In this document: piece after piece, positions 18,151 to 26,227 of the stretch
How positions within the stretch are numbered: position 1 is the stretch's first letter
Layout of the letters: each line of letters starts with the position of its first letter
NCBI GenBank assembly: GCA_008501765.1
Contig: QQUE01000012.1
Span: 496,001-560,000, forward strand
Origin: Calditrichota bacterium
GTDB lineage: Bacteria; Zhuqueibacterota; Zhuqueibacteria; Zhuqueibacterales; Geothermadaptataceae
Reading direction: 5' to 3'
DNA length: 64,000 nucleotides
Translations under genes and position numbers: made by a program
The notes under the pieces: generated by a model
The model's input: the letters and a program-made list of their open reading frames with translations, nothing else
What the model was told of the DNA's origin: nothing
The model's database searches: none

Positions 18151-18710
18151 TCAATATCCAATAGTCAATATCCAACAACCAATGTCCAAGTATTTGATTT
18201 GAAAATTGGTAATTTAAGTTGGGGTTGATTATTAAAAGATTTTCAGTTTCTTTTTTTAACTGTTTGGATGCTTTTGAAAAATATTGCGATAAGTTCTTCC
18301 GTTTCTTCGAGCAACGGAAGAACTTTCGTATCTGGTTTAATTAATTCAGCACGAACTATTATCTTAAGCCAGATATTTGTTTCGCGTAATTCTTTGAGCC
18401 CAATTTTCATTTTATGAATAAAATCTTTTGTTGATTCGGCGCTCTGCGCTTCGCCATAGTTTGCAGCTGGGCTGGTTCCACTCCGCAAAATTTGTCCACG
18501 AATATGTTGTCCGATATTTAAATTCGGCAATGATTCAGCCAATTTTATAATTCTTACAGCATAATCCACCAAACGATCTTCTAAATCGAACTTTTGCTTG
18601 CTCATTGCCCCACCCCTTTTTTTCAATCTCCAACAATCAACACACTATGCTAAAGTATTCTTATTTGCATATTGCATATTGGATATTGGTTATTGAATAT
18701 TGATTATTGA
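18151..18710. mobile_element. Candidate IVS-like element carrying an S23 four-helix-bundle gene
   Basis: A segment of about 560 bases with imperfect inverted ends of roughly 40 bases, made of AT-rich units of the type CAATATCCAATA / TATTGGATATTG (left end 18151-18190, right end 18671-18710). The only gene inside is the four-helix-bundle protein. The right end supplies the last codons of the neighbouring oxidoreductase gene (ending SIINIQ). S23-family genes are known from intervening sequences in 23S rRNA genes; this copy lies between protein genes. No transposase is present. Boundaries are estimated by eye. Confidence 0.5.
18243..18605 (-). CDS. Four-helix bundle protein, S23/IVS family
   Basis: 120 aa. 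Small all-alpha protein of the family encoded in 23S rRNA intervening sequences. The typical features are DLEDRLVDYAVRIIKLAE at the N-terminus, the central QILRSGTSPAANYGEAQ motif, and KMKIGLKELRETNIWLKII. Length is normal for the family (about 115-130 aa). ATG at 18605 is used; an in-frame TTG seven codons upstream is less likely. No biochemical role is established for the family. Inverted AT-rich repeats on both sides suggest the gene moves as a unit and is unrelated to its metabolic neighbours. Confidence 0.88.
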   Translation of the reverse strand: MSKQKFDLEDRLVDYAVRIIKLAESLPNLNIGQHIRGQILRSGTSPAANYGEAQSAESTKDFIHKMKIGLKELRETNIWLKIIVRAELIKPDTKVLPLLEETEELIAIFFKSIQTVKKRN

Positions 18711-19760
18711 TTTTTTTCGCACCGATTCATCCGCAGCCAACACTATTTTCAAGCTATTCACCGCATCGTCGAGATGCTCTGTCAGGTCGAGATTTTCTGT
18801 GATGGCGCGCAGAAAATAGGCCTGTTCGCGGTTGCAGAGTTCCTGATGATCGGGCTCATCATCGGTGTTGATCAATTCATCCTTTTCTGTGAATTGCCCA
18901 TTGCTGTCTGTGGTTGACTTGTGAAGTAACAAAGCACTCGTTTTTGTGTGGGAATCGATATCCGACGAATCACCGGCGCCTTCTGCCTGCTTTTCGGTGA
19001 TACTGACACAGCCTTTCGGTCCGATCACATCTTTGACAAAAAAGGCCGTCTGGCTCATCATCGGACCCCAGCCGGCCTCGTACCAGCCAATCGATCCGTC
19101 GGCAAATGCAACCTGCAGTTGGCCGTAATTATACATTTCCTGGTCAATTTCATCGCTCAAGCGCGCCCCGATTGCCTGCACACGCACAGGTTTGGAACGT
19201 GTCATCTGGCACATCACATCGACGTAGTGCACGCCGCAATCAACGATGGGTGAGATAGATGACATGAGCTTTTTGTGGGTCTGCCATTCTTTGCCGCTGC
19301 TCTGCTGATTGAGATTCATGCGCATCACCAGCGGTTTTCCCAAACTTTGAGCAATTTCTGTAAATTTAGCCCAGGCCGGGTGCACGCGTAAAATATAGCC
19401 GACGACAATTTTTAACCGCATTTTTTGAGCCAGTGCAACCAATTTCTTTGCGTCATCAACGGTCGATGCCAACGGTTTTTCAACGAAGACATGCACGCCT
19501 TTTTCAAGACATTTTTTGGTGATTTCATAATGGGTGTCGGGGTACGTGCAAACTGCAACGGCATCCGGATTTACCTGCGCGAACGCTTCTTCAATTGTGG
19601 TAAATTCGGCGATTCCGCCTAATTCCGTTGCCAGGGAATTGCTGCTCGCTTTGTTCGAATCGACCAGTCCGATTAACTCAAATCCCGGCAACTTGTGGTA
19701 GGCGCGGGCGTGCGAAGATCCCATATTTCCACAACCGACAACGACGACTTTTATTTTCAC
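18690..19760 (-). CDS. Cytosolic Gfo/Idh/MocA oxidoreductase (copy 3)
   Basis: 356 aa with no signal peptide, so one of the two cytosolic members. The Rossmann motif VVVVGCGNMGSSHARAY is at the very N-terminus, the EKP motif is in HVFVEKPLAST, and the catalytic-domain segment is ISPIVDCGVHYVDVM. GTG start with AAGGA upstream. It begins three bases after the stop of the methyltransferase gene, so the two are translationally linked. Its last codons (SIINIQ) lie within the inverted repeat of the adjacent IVS-like element, so the natural C-terminus may have been altered by the insertion. Function by family: NAD(P)-dependent sugar or inositol dehydrogenase. Confidence 0.88.
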   Translation of the reverse strand: MKIKVVVVGCGNMGSSHARAYHKLPGFELIGLVDSNKASSNSLATELGGIAEFTTIEEAFAQVNPDAVAVCTYPDTHYEITKKCLEKGVHVFVEKPLASTVDDAKKLVALAQKMRLKIVVGYILRVHPAWAKFTEIAQSLGKPLVMRMNLNQQSSGKEWQTHKKLMSSISPIVDCGVHYVDVMCQMTRSKPVRVQAIGARLSDEIDQEMYNYGQLQVAFADGSIGWYEAGWGPMMSQTAFFVKDVIGPKGCVSITEKQAEGAGDSSDIDSHTKTSALLLHKSTTDSNGQFTEKDELINTDDEPDHQELCNREQAYFLRAITENLDLTEHLDDAVNSLKIVLAADESVRKKSIINIQ

Positions 19761-19763
19761 AGT

Positions 19764-20390
19764 TTATTCCTTCTCAAAAATAAATGAAATTAATCGCGGT
19801 AATTCTGCTTTATCTTCCGAATCAAACCATTCGTGCATTCCATAAAATTTTAAATTATTGCTGTGCGCTGCAGCCATAAAATCAGAAATATGATGGTTAA
19901 AAGTTTCAAGTTCGAATGTAGAATTTTCTTTTTTAAATCGCGCTTTTGTGCCTGTGTACTGCTTGAATGGGTGCAGTTCGCAAATGTAAAATTTTCCCAT
20001 TGGCTGCAACGCACTCTGCACCTGAGAAAATATATCAGATAAATTTTCAATGTGCTCCAATACCAGGCTGCATGTAACCAGATCAAATTTTTCGTTCAGA
20101 AATTGCCAGGGTTTTGTTAAATCTGCCTGATAAAATTCAACTTTTGCAGATTTGATTTTCTCACGAGCTGCTTGCAGCATTTCCGGTGAAAAGTCAACGC
20201 CAACCAGCTTTTCACATTTTTCCAGCAGCCAGGTGGTGTTTTTTCCGGTACCGCATCCCAATTCCAAAACAGAGGAAAATGAGAACGGCGCCAGTAATTC
20301 CTGCCCGACTTCCTTTTCTAAATCACGGGTTTTATTTTTGTTGGAATCATAAAACCGGGCCCAATAATCGTATGCTTCATCAATTTTCAT
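19764..20390 (-). CDS. Class I SAM-dependent methyltransferase
   Basis: 208 aa. SAM-binding motif I is VLELGCGTGKNTTWL at about 40, followed by the acidic residue in LVGVDFSPEML and the motif in DLVTCSLVLEHI. This is the methyltransferase-11/25 type common among small-molecule and biosynthetic methylases; the target cannot be predicted. It is cytosolic and starts with ATG at 20390. It is the first gene of a tight two-gene unit with the cytosolic oxidoreductase, three bases downstream, which suggests a joint function, perhaps modification or demodification of a methylated sugar; that is speculation. Confidence 0.85.
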   Translation of the reverse strand: MKIDEAYDYWARFYDSNKNKTRDLEKEVGQELLAPFSFSSVLELGCGTGKNTTWLLEKCEKLVGVDFSPEMLQAAREKIKSAKVEFYQADLTKPWQFLNEKFDLVTCSLVLEHIENLSDIFSQVQSALQPMGKFYICELHPFKQYTGTKARFKKENSTFELETFNHHISDFMAAAHSNNLKFYGMHEWFDSEDKAELPRLISFIFEKE

Positions 20391-20514
20391 AATTATAAAC
20401 TATTGCCAGGATTTACAGGATCAACGGGAAACAGAATTAAATTGATACACAGAGTCAATTATCAAAATCTTTCAAAATTTCCGGTAAATTCTGTTCATCC
20501 AGTCAAAATATATT

Positions 20515-21915
20515 TTATCCATCCAGCTCAAATCCTTTGCGATATTCCTTGGTTACGAGCGCAGTCGCTTCTTCACTGTTTGTGAAGCGCAAATTCGGCC
20601 CGTCCCATTGCAAAATCTGATTGCTCTTGTTCATTCGCATAGCAATATTGCCGAGAAGCATGGTTTCAGTCAACCGGCCCGCATATTCGAAACTGCTGGT
20701 GGTTTCCTTGTTTTCCTTGATGGCTGCCACCCATTCTTCGTGAATTCCCGGCGAGCGAGGGATCGTCTTCGCTGGTCGCACATATTCCTTCATTTTGGTT
20801 TCCGGAATAATGCGCGGACTGCTGCCGTAAGTTCCGGCCATCAGTTTGCCTTTTGTGCCAATAAATAACATGCCACCGCCACCGTCGCCCAACTTGCGGC
20901 CCGGCTCCAATTCTTCCGGACGCGGCGCTTGCAGCCCGCCGTCGAGCCAGGTGAGTTTGCACGCCGGCATATTTTCACGTGCCGGGAATGTGTAAGTGAT
21001 CATCGAAGACATTGGAAAAGTTTGGTCATTGTATTTTGAGCAGCTCGCCTGAACTGTGGCTGCGTCTTTCAAATTCAATGCCCAATAGGGATGGTCAAAA
21101 ATGTGGGCGCCCATATCGCCGAGCGCACCGCTGCCGAAGTCAAGCCAGCCACGCCACGCAAATGGATGATACGCCGGATGATAATGTCGCCATGGGGCAG
21201 CACCAACCCATGAATTCCAATTGAGACTCAGCGGGACGGAGGGGATTTCTTTTGGCTGAGGAATATTTTGAGGCCAGATTGGCCGATTCGTCCAGCAATA
21301 AACTTCGGTCACATCACCGATGGCACCATCCCAAATCCACTCATTAATCAGCCGCGCACCTTCTTTGGAGTGCCCCTGGTTGCCCATTTGGGTTTTCACT
21401 TTGGCTTCTTTAGCTGCTTCGGCCAGAGCGCGGGCTTCATAAACCGTGTGCGTCAGCGGTTTCTGCACAAAACAATGTTTGCCTCGTTTCAGCGCCCACA
21501 TGGCTGCCGGAGCGTGCGTATGATCGGGCGTGCTCACAGTCACTGCATCAATATCTTTTTGATGCTTCAACATTATTCGCCAATCGGAATAAACCCGGGC
21601 TTTTTTGAGCTGTTCATACCAGATCGGATCGGATTCTTTCGCGCGTTTGTACAGACTTGCGATTTTAGTTTCATCGCAATCGCAGAGCGCGACGATATTA
21701 TTGCCCGGACTAACGTCGCGGATATCTGAATGCCCTTTGCCCTGCACACCGATACAGGCAATATTAATTCGATCGCTGGGTGCGACGTATCCCGGACCGC
21801 CGAGCACATGACGCGGAACAACTGCAAAAGCGGCTGCTGCAACGGCGCTCGTTGTTAAAAAATTACGGCGGGACATTTTATTCGCCTGTGGCGCAATAAC
21901 GTCTTTTTTTCCCAT
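20515..21915 (-). CDS. Tat-exported Gfo/Idh/MocA oxidoreductase (copy 4)
   Basis: 466 aa. Twin-arginine signal (MSRRNFLTTSAVAAAAF) preceded by 13 extra residues. Rossmann-type segment INIACIGVQGKGHSD, where the third glycine position is modified. The family EKP motif reads VQKPLTHT, with glutamate replaced by glutamine but the lysine kept. The catalytic-domain motif is GSGALGDMGAHIFDHP. The ATG is supported by AGGAGA ten bases upstream. This longer subtype is frequent in Planctomycetota, Verrucomicrobiota and Bacteroidota clusters with DUF1080 proteins. Monocistronic by spacing (124 and about 200 bases on its sides). Substrate unknown. Confidence 0.88.
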   Translation of the reverse strand: MGKKDVIAPQANKMSRRNFLTTSAVAAAAFAVVPRHVLGGPGYVAPSDRINIACIGVQGKGHSDIRDVSPGNNIVALCDCDETKIASLYKRAKESDPIWYEQLKKARVYSDWRIMLKHQKDIDAVTVSTPDHTHAPAAMWALKRGKHCFVQKPLTHTVYEARALAEAAKEAKVKTQMGNQGHSKEGARLINEWIWDGAIGDVTEVYCWTNRPIWPQNIPQPKEIPSVPLSLNWNSWVGAAPWRHYHPAYHPFAWRGWLDFGSGALGDMGAHIFDHPYWALNLKDAATVQASCSKYNDQTFPMSSMITYTFPARENMPACKLTWLDGGLQAPRPEELEPGRKLGDGGGGMLFIGTKGKLMAGTYGSSPRIIPETKMKEYVRPAKTIPRSPGIHEEWVAAIKENKETTSSFEYAGRLTETMLLGNIAMRMNKSNQILQWDGPNLRFTNSEEATALVTKEYRKGFELDG

Positions 21916-21990
21916 AAGAAAATTTCTCCTGATATTTAATGCCGTTCACACAGCAAACTTTTGATTGGTATTATTCCTTATCTAATATCC

Positions 21991-22110
21991 CGTTGTGCAA
22001 AATTCACCGAAGTCAATTGCAAATCCTACTTTTGTCATCCCTGAATGAAGTTATCGCGGATGACAGATCGGTGGCAATAAAATCATCTTAGTCGACTTTT
22101 ATGCACAACG
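21991..22110. repeat. Repeat element family B (CGTTGTGCA ends), copy 1
   Basis: 120-base spacer element bounded by inverted CGTTGTGCA...TGCACAACG ends, with a GTCGACTT near the right end. A longer element with the same ends and the same internal GTCGACTT lies at 46521-46706. It occupies the spacer between two exported oxidoreductase genes. Confidence 0.55.
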
Positions 22111-22119
22111 AATAATCTA

Positions 22120-23439
22120 TTAAACCTTTGCTTCGCCGGGCACGGGAATAACAGCTTTCATATTTACAGCGCCCATGGCATATTTTTTTGGTCCGAGATG
22201 CAAATCGGAACTCATCATTTCTTCCCACGTAACTTTCTTACCAGTATAGGCAGAAATTCTACCCATGATAGCGACCAGCGTAGAATTCGCTGTGGCCTCA
22301 GCTTCCACGTAGGGTTTGTTGGTGCGAATAGCCGTCACCAAATCGATATGTTCCTGCACATACGGCGATACTTTGACGCGGTCAGTTTCCTTGCCATCTT
22401 CATCGAGTGGGTATTTGTATTTCCAAATCACGTTGCCCTTGCTGTCGCGGATTTCATTTTTACAGTTTGAGGAGCCGTGTGTGCCCTGAACAAATTCTGA
22501 AACATTGCTCGTGCAACCATCGATTTGGCGGCACATGCTGTGCACTCGCATGGAATTTTCATAACCAAAATCGATGCTAAAAAAGTCGTACTGATCACCA
22601 GTAACGCGGCGATGCCGGCCACCGAAACCAACGGCGGTAGTAGGCAGCATTCCCGTAAACCATTGAACTACATCAATATTATGAACGTGCTGCTCAACGA
22701 TATGATCGCCGGAAAGCCAGGTCCAGTTCACCCAATCCCGGATCATGTATTCCATCTCTGTCCAGCCCGATTTCCGGTTGCGGTACCAAAGCTGAGACTG
22801 ATTCCAGTAGCAATTTGCCGCCACAATTTCACCGATGGCGCCGCCTGCGATTTGCTCGTAACAGGCCTGATAATCGCGCTGGTGCCGACGTTGCGTGCCT
22901 GTGCCAACAGTCAACCCAAGTGATTCGGCCCGCTTCGATGCGGCGATGATCGTCCGTGCACCAGCGGGATCGACGGCTACCGGTTTTTCCATAAAAACAT
23001 GTTTTTTTGCGGCGATGGCAGCTTCGAACTGTACTGGCCGAAAATGAGGAGGCGTTGCCAAAATTACCACATCAACATCCGACTCGAGCACCCGTTTGTA
23101 AGCATCGAATCCAACAAAACAATTTTCCAGTGGCACATCGACGTCCATCCGCTCTTTAATTTTCGCCCGGCTGCTGGCAATGCGATCATCGAAAACATCA
23201 GCCATGGCGACCAATTGCAGATTCGGGCCAGAGGAAAGAAAATTGATAGCTGCACCCGTACCCCGGCCGCCACAACCGATTAATCCAGCCTTTAAAACGG
23301 GGCCATCGACGGCCTGATCAAGAAAATTTTTATGGGCAATTTTTTTACCACTTTGCTTGCTGCAGCCGGCAATGACAACACCCGCGGCTGCGGCCATTGT
23401 ACTCACTTCTAAAAATTTACGACGACTTAAATCTGACAT
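22120..23439 (-). CDS. Tat-exported Gfo/Idh/MocA oxidoreductase, lipoprotein (copy 5)
   Basis: 439 aa. A twin-arginine signal (LSRRKFLEVSTMAAAAG) ends in a lipobox, VIAGC, so the mature enzyme is probably a Tat-exported lipoprotein held at a membrane. Rossmann motif LIGCGGRGTGAA, EKP in HVFMEKPVAVD, catalytic segment DHIVEQHVHNIDVVQWF. The GAGGAGG ribosome site lies in the 15-base gap after the tetraheme/FGE-like gene, so both are made from one message. This is the most direct link in the window between a sugar oxidoreductase and a heme protein: both would sit at the same membrane face, which makes direct electron passage conceivable. That coupling is inference. Confidence 0.9.
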   Translation of the reverse strand: MSDLSRRKFLEVSTMAAAAGVVIAGCSKQSGKKIAHKNFLDQAVDGPVLKAGLIGCGGRGTGAAINFLSSGPNLQLVAMADVFDDRIASSRAKIKERMDVDVPLENCFVGFDAYKRVLESDVDVVILATPPHFRPVQFEAAIAAKKHVFMEKPVAVDPAGARTIIAASKRAESLGLTVGTGTQRRHQRDYQACYEQIAGGAIGEIVAANCYWNQSQLWYRNRKSGWTEMEYMIRDWVNWTWLSGDHIVEQHVHNIDVVQWFTGMLPTTAVGFGGRHRRVTGDQYDFFSIDFGYENSMRVHSMCRQIDGCTSNVSEFVQGTHGSSNCKNEIRDSKGNVIWKYKYPLDEDGKETDRVKVSPYVQEHIDLVTAIRTNKPYVEAEATANSTLVAIMGRISAYTGKKVTWEEMMSSDLHLGPKKYAMGAVNMKAVIPVPGEAKV

Positions 23440-23454
23440 AACGTCCTCCTCATT

Positions 23455-24933
23455 TTATTTTGAAGAATAATACTCACAAACGACACGAAAACCAACTTCA
23501 GAATTATCAGAGTACCACCACAAACTTTTCGGCAGTTGCGGATCGGTTCGCATCCATTGATCGTAATGCGTACGTTCCCGGCTCGCTGCCCTGACCTGAC
23601 CTGCGCCGCTTTTAAAAGATCCGCCGCGAACAACGTGTTCCGTTCCGGTGGCAGGCCCTGCGGGATTGCTTATTACACTATTTTCCGGGTAAGTGGCGTA
23701 GGTTTCAGCAGCGTACCAATCGCTGCAGAATTCTTTGACATTGCCCAGCATATTTTTCAGCCCGAAATCATTTGGTTTCATATTGTCCGAAGCAACAGAC
23801 CGCATGCGGCTATTCGCTGCGTAAAAAATATAGGAATAGATCGTTGTATCCGTTCCAAAGATTTTATTCATCCAGCTCTGTGCGTTAAAATCTGCTGGTT
23901 GACCCGGAATAAAATAAGGCCATGCAGTTCCGGCGCGGCAAGCGAATTCCCACTCCGCTTCCGTTGGCAACCGGTATTTTTTGCCTGTATTTTGCGAAAG
24001 CCATTCACAATATTTTTCAGCAGCATAAAAGGACATGGTGATCGCGGGTCGTTGGCCCCGCCCCCAGCCCTGGCTCGGATCGCCATACGCCGGAGTTGGC
24101 CCGGAAATAGCGTCAATACCGCTCATGCCGTCAGAAATCTGGTCTTCGGACCGACCGGCTGTGGCCGTGGCGCGATAAAAAGCGTCGTATTCATCCCAGG
24201 TTACTTCGGCTTGCCCCATCCAGAAAGAATCGACTTTTACCTGCCGTTGCGGCCCCTCATTTTCTTTGCGAAACGCCTCATTTTCCGGACTACCGATGGT
24301 AAATTCTCCTCCCGGAATTGCAATCATTTCAAAACTCACAGAAGTTGCTGGAATTTTCTCAGTATAATTAACAAACGAATCGACGCGCGTTGCCTGCTGA
24401 AAAATTTCTGTATTTTTTGAACGATCGTTTATTGTCAATTCGGTCTTTTTAGGTGAAAAGTGGCCAACTTCAAGGTGGCAATTCAGGCAGCGTAATTCGT
24501 CTTTTTTGCGGGAATAATGCAGGTGCGCATCCTGGCCTTTTTTCGATAATCCACGCGAGAACAGGTTCTGATGGCAGTTCAAGCAGGAGGCTTCGTAAAC
24601 ATGGCCCATCGCTGCCTCCCGCGAAGATGCCTGTTGCCAATCAAATTCTGACTCATCTTTGAACCAGTAGGAAAATAAATCACGTGAGCCGGTTTTTACT
24701 TTTTCCGTTAAATAGGCCATTCCTTCGGGCGGCAGGTGACAATCGACGCAATGAGCAATGGTTCCGCTGGCATTGTCAAAGTGGGCGCCCTGCTTCCACG
24801 ATAAATCCGCCTGCGGATGCACGTGGCAAGACTGGCAAAAATCATCGGTGGAAGTGACATCCAATCCGGCTTGAAAACTTATGATAAAAATCAGGCCAAA
24901 TGCAAAAGAAACAAAGAGTTTTAATTTATTCAT
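23455..24933 (-). CDS. Tetraheme NapC/NrfH-like cytochrome fused to an FGE/SUMF1-like domain
   Basis: 492 aa. The N-terminal hydrophobic helix (5-22) is followed by four CxxCH motifs at about 33, 62, 117 and 149, the layout of a membrane-anchored NapC/NrfH/cytochrome-c3-like quinol dehydrogenase. A linker leads into a formylglycine-generating-enzyme (SUMF1/EgtB/PvdO) fold at about 200-490: MIAIPGGEFTIGS, RLPTEAEWEFACRAG, GNVKEFCSDW, VVRGGSF and GFRVV are all present. The two catalytic cysteines that follow RGGSY in true FGEs are missing (here RGGSFKSGAGQVRAASRER), so sulfatase activation is unlikely. No clear ribosome site precedes the ATG. It lies 15 bases upstream of the lipoprotein oxidoreductase gene. 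The joining of the two domains is unusual. Confidence 0.88.
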   Translation of the reverse strand: MNKLKLFVSFAFGLIFIISFQAGLDVTSTDDFCQSCHVHPQADLSWKQGAHFDNASGTIAHCVDCHLPPEGMAYLTEKVKTGSRDLFSYWFKDESEFDWQQASSREAAMGHVYEASCLNCHQNLFSRGLSKKGQDAHLHYSRKKDELRCLNCHLEVGHFSPKKTELTINDRSKNTEIFQQATRVDSFVNYTEKIPATSVSFEMIAIPGGEFTIGSPENEAFRKENEGPQRQVKVDSFWMGQAEVTWDEYDAFYRATATAGRSEDQISDGMSGIDAISGPTPAYGDPSQGWGRGQRPAITMSFYAAEKYCEWLSQNTGKKYRLPTEAEWEFACRAGTAWPYFIPGQPADFNAQSWMNKIFGTDTTIYSYIFYAANSRMRSVASDNMKPNDFGLKNMLGNVKEFCSDWYAAETYATYPENSVISNPAGPATGTEHVVRGGSFKSGAGQVRAASRERTHYDQWMRTDPQLPKSLWWYSDNSEVGFRVVCEYYSSK

Positions 24934-25000
24934 AATACTCGAGTTGCAACAATATTTATGTAATTATTTTGCGAAGTCCCATCGAAATCAAGTTATTGCT

Positions 25001-25079
25001 CCCTGAGCTTGTCGAAGGGCGCGTTTCGAGTATTCCAGGTGCACCTCAATTACATTATCCCACTTCGACAGGCTCAGTG
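25001..25079. repeat. Partial family-A palindrome
   Basis: CCCTGAGCTTGTCGAAGGG at the left and the imperfect complement CACTTCGACAGGCTCAGTG at the right, 41 bases apart. This matches only the inner hairpin arms of family A (copies at 11998 and 33398); the outer TIRs are absent. Confidence 0.6.
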
Positions 25080-25128
25080 TCCGTTCCGGTCCAAACCGAT
25101 TTAATCTTTCGCAAATAATAATTCCGAT

Positions 25129-26064
25129 TTAAACATCACACGAACGATAAGCATCGATAACCGCACGCTCGCCTTCTTTGCCATCCCGACTATTGCCGTG
25201 TTCCATACCTAAAATCCCGGTAAATCCTTTTTCATGAATATGCTTAAACACATTTTTATAGTTGATTTCGCCCGTCGTTGGCTCTTTTCGTCCCGGGTTA
25301 TCACCGATTTGAAAATAGGCTATTTCTTCCCAGGCATTATCCATGTTTGGAATCAAGTTGCCTTCCTGAATTTGCTGGTGATACAGATCATCAAGAATTT
25401 TACAGGCAGGGCTGTCCACCGCTTTGCAAATTTCATAGGCCTGCGGGATTTGCGTTAAAAAGAGACCGGGATGGTTGTGAAAATTGAGCGGTTCGAGTAC
25501 CATGACCAATCCATGGGGCGCCAAAATATCACTGGCCTGTTTCAAAGATTCGATAACATTGGCTGTTTGGAAACCAATATTTTTTCGCAGGTCGACAAAA
25601 CCGGGAACCACCGTCATCCAGGTGGCGTTGACACGCTTGGCAACTTCGACCGATTCCTTGATCTGTGATAGAAATTCGGCACGTTTATCTTTATCGCCAT
25701 TGGCAAGGTTTGGCTCTTTCCAGTAAATTTTGTGCGCGACAAATACACCCATCGCCATTTCATTTTTCGCCATTTCTTTGGCTATTTTTTCCTGCATTTC
25801 GACAGTGCGGCCTTTCATCCCATTGTCTTCAAATGCAGTGAAACCCGCATCGACCATAAATTTTATCTGATCGATCAAATCATCGCCTGCATGATTTTTG
25901 AACATTCCAAAATGAGGGGCAAACTTCATTTTAAACTTGTTTTGGGAAGGAATTGGCGAGGCAGAAATTGAGGGAAATTTCGCCCCCAAACTAAGGGCGG
26001 TGGCTGAAGCTGCGGAAGCAGCAATGAAATGACGTCGGGAAATATTTCTTTCTTTTTTATCCAT
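25129..26064 (-). CDS. Tat-exported TIM-barrel sugar isomerase (hydroxypyruvate isomerase-like)
   Basis: 311 aa. A twin-arginine signal (ISRRHFIAASAASATAL) precedes a xylose-isomerase-like TIM barrel. Metal-ligand positions can be followed: E in VMVLEPLNFH, D in KILDDLYHQQI, and E in ILGMEHGNS, as in Hyi-type hydroxypyruvate isomerases. Exported members of this family accompany Gfo/Idh/MocA and DUF1080 proteins and may catalyse elimination or isomerisation of keto-sugars. The ATG at 26064 follows GAGGAGG; an open reading 24 codons longer has no such site and would bury the Tat motif. The ThuA-HEAT gene ends 163 bases upstream. Confidence 0.87.
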   Translation of the reverse strand: MDKKERNISRRHFIAASAASATALSLGAKFPSISASPIPSQNKFKMKFAPHFGMFKNHAGDDLIDQIKFMVDAGFTAFEDNGMKGRTVEMQEKIAKEMAKNEMAMGVFVAHKIYWKEPNLANGDKDKRAEFLSQIKESVEVAKRVNATWMTVVPGFVDLRKNIGFQTANVIESLKQASDILAPHGLVMVLEPLNFHNHPGLFLTQIPQAYEICKAVDSPACKILDDLYHQQIQEGNLIPNMDNAWEEIAYFQIGDNPGRKEPTTGEINYKNVFKHIHEKGFTGILGMEHGNSRDGKEGERAVIDAYRSCDV

Positions 26065-26227
26065 CCAATCCTCCTCAGAATTGATTAAAATGTAATCCCG
26101 GAATACAAATCTTTTTTTAGACCATTTGAATGACAAATTTGCCGGTATATTTTTTCGATCCAGGCTAAAATCTCGATAGTTTTGGATAAAATCTCCACCC
26201 GAAGCGAAGCGCTGAATTTTTTCATTT

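Noticed and set aside
23536-24420. 294-codon plus-strand frame
   Set aside because: Antisense to the tetraheme/FGE gene, which carries clear heme motifs; the composition looks like an out-of-frame shadow.
23455-24933. Sulfatase-activating formylglycine-generating enzyme
   Set aside because: The catalytic cysteine pair is missing and no sulfatase gene is present in the window.
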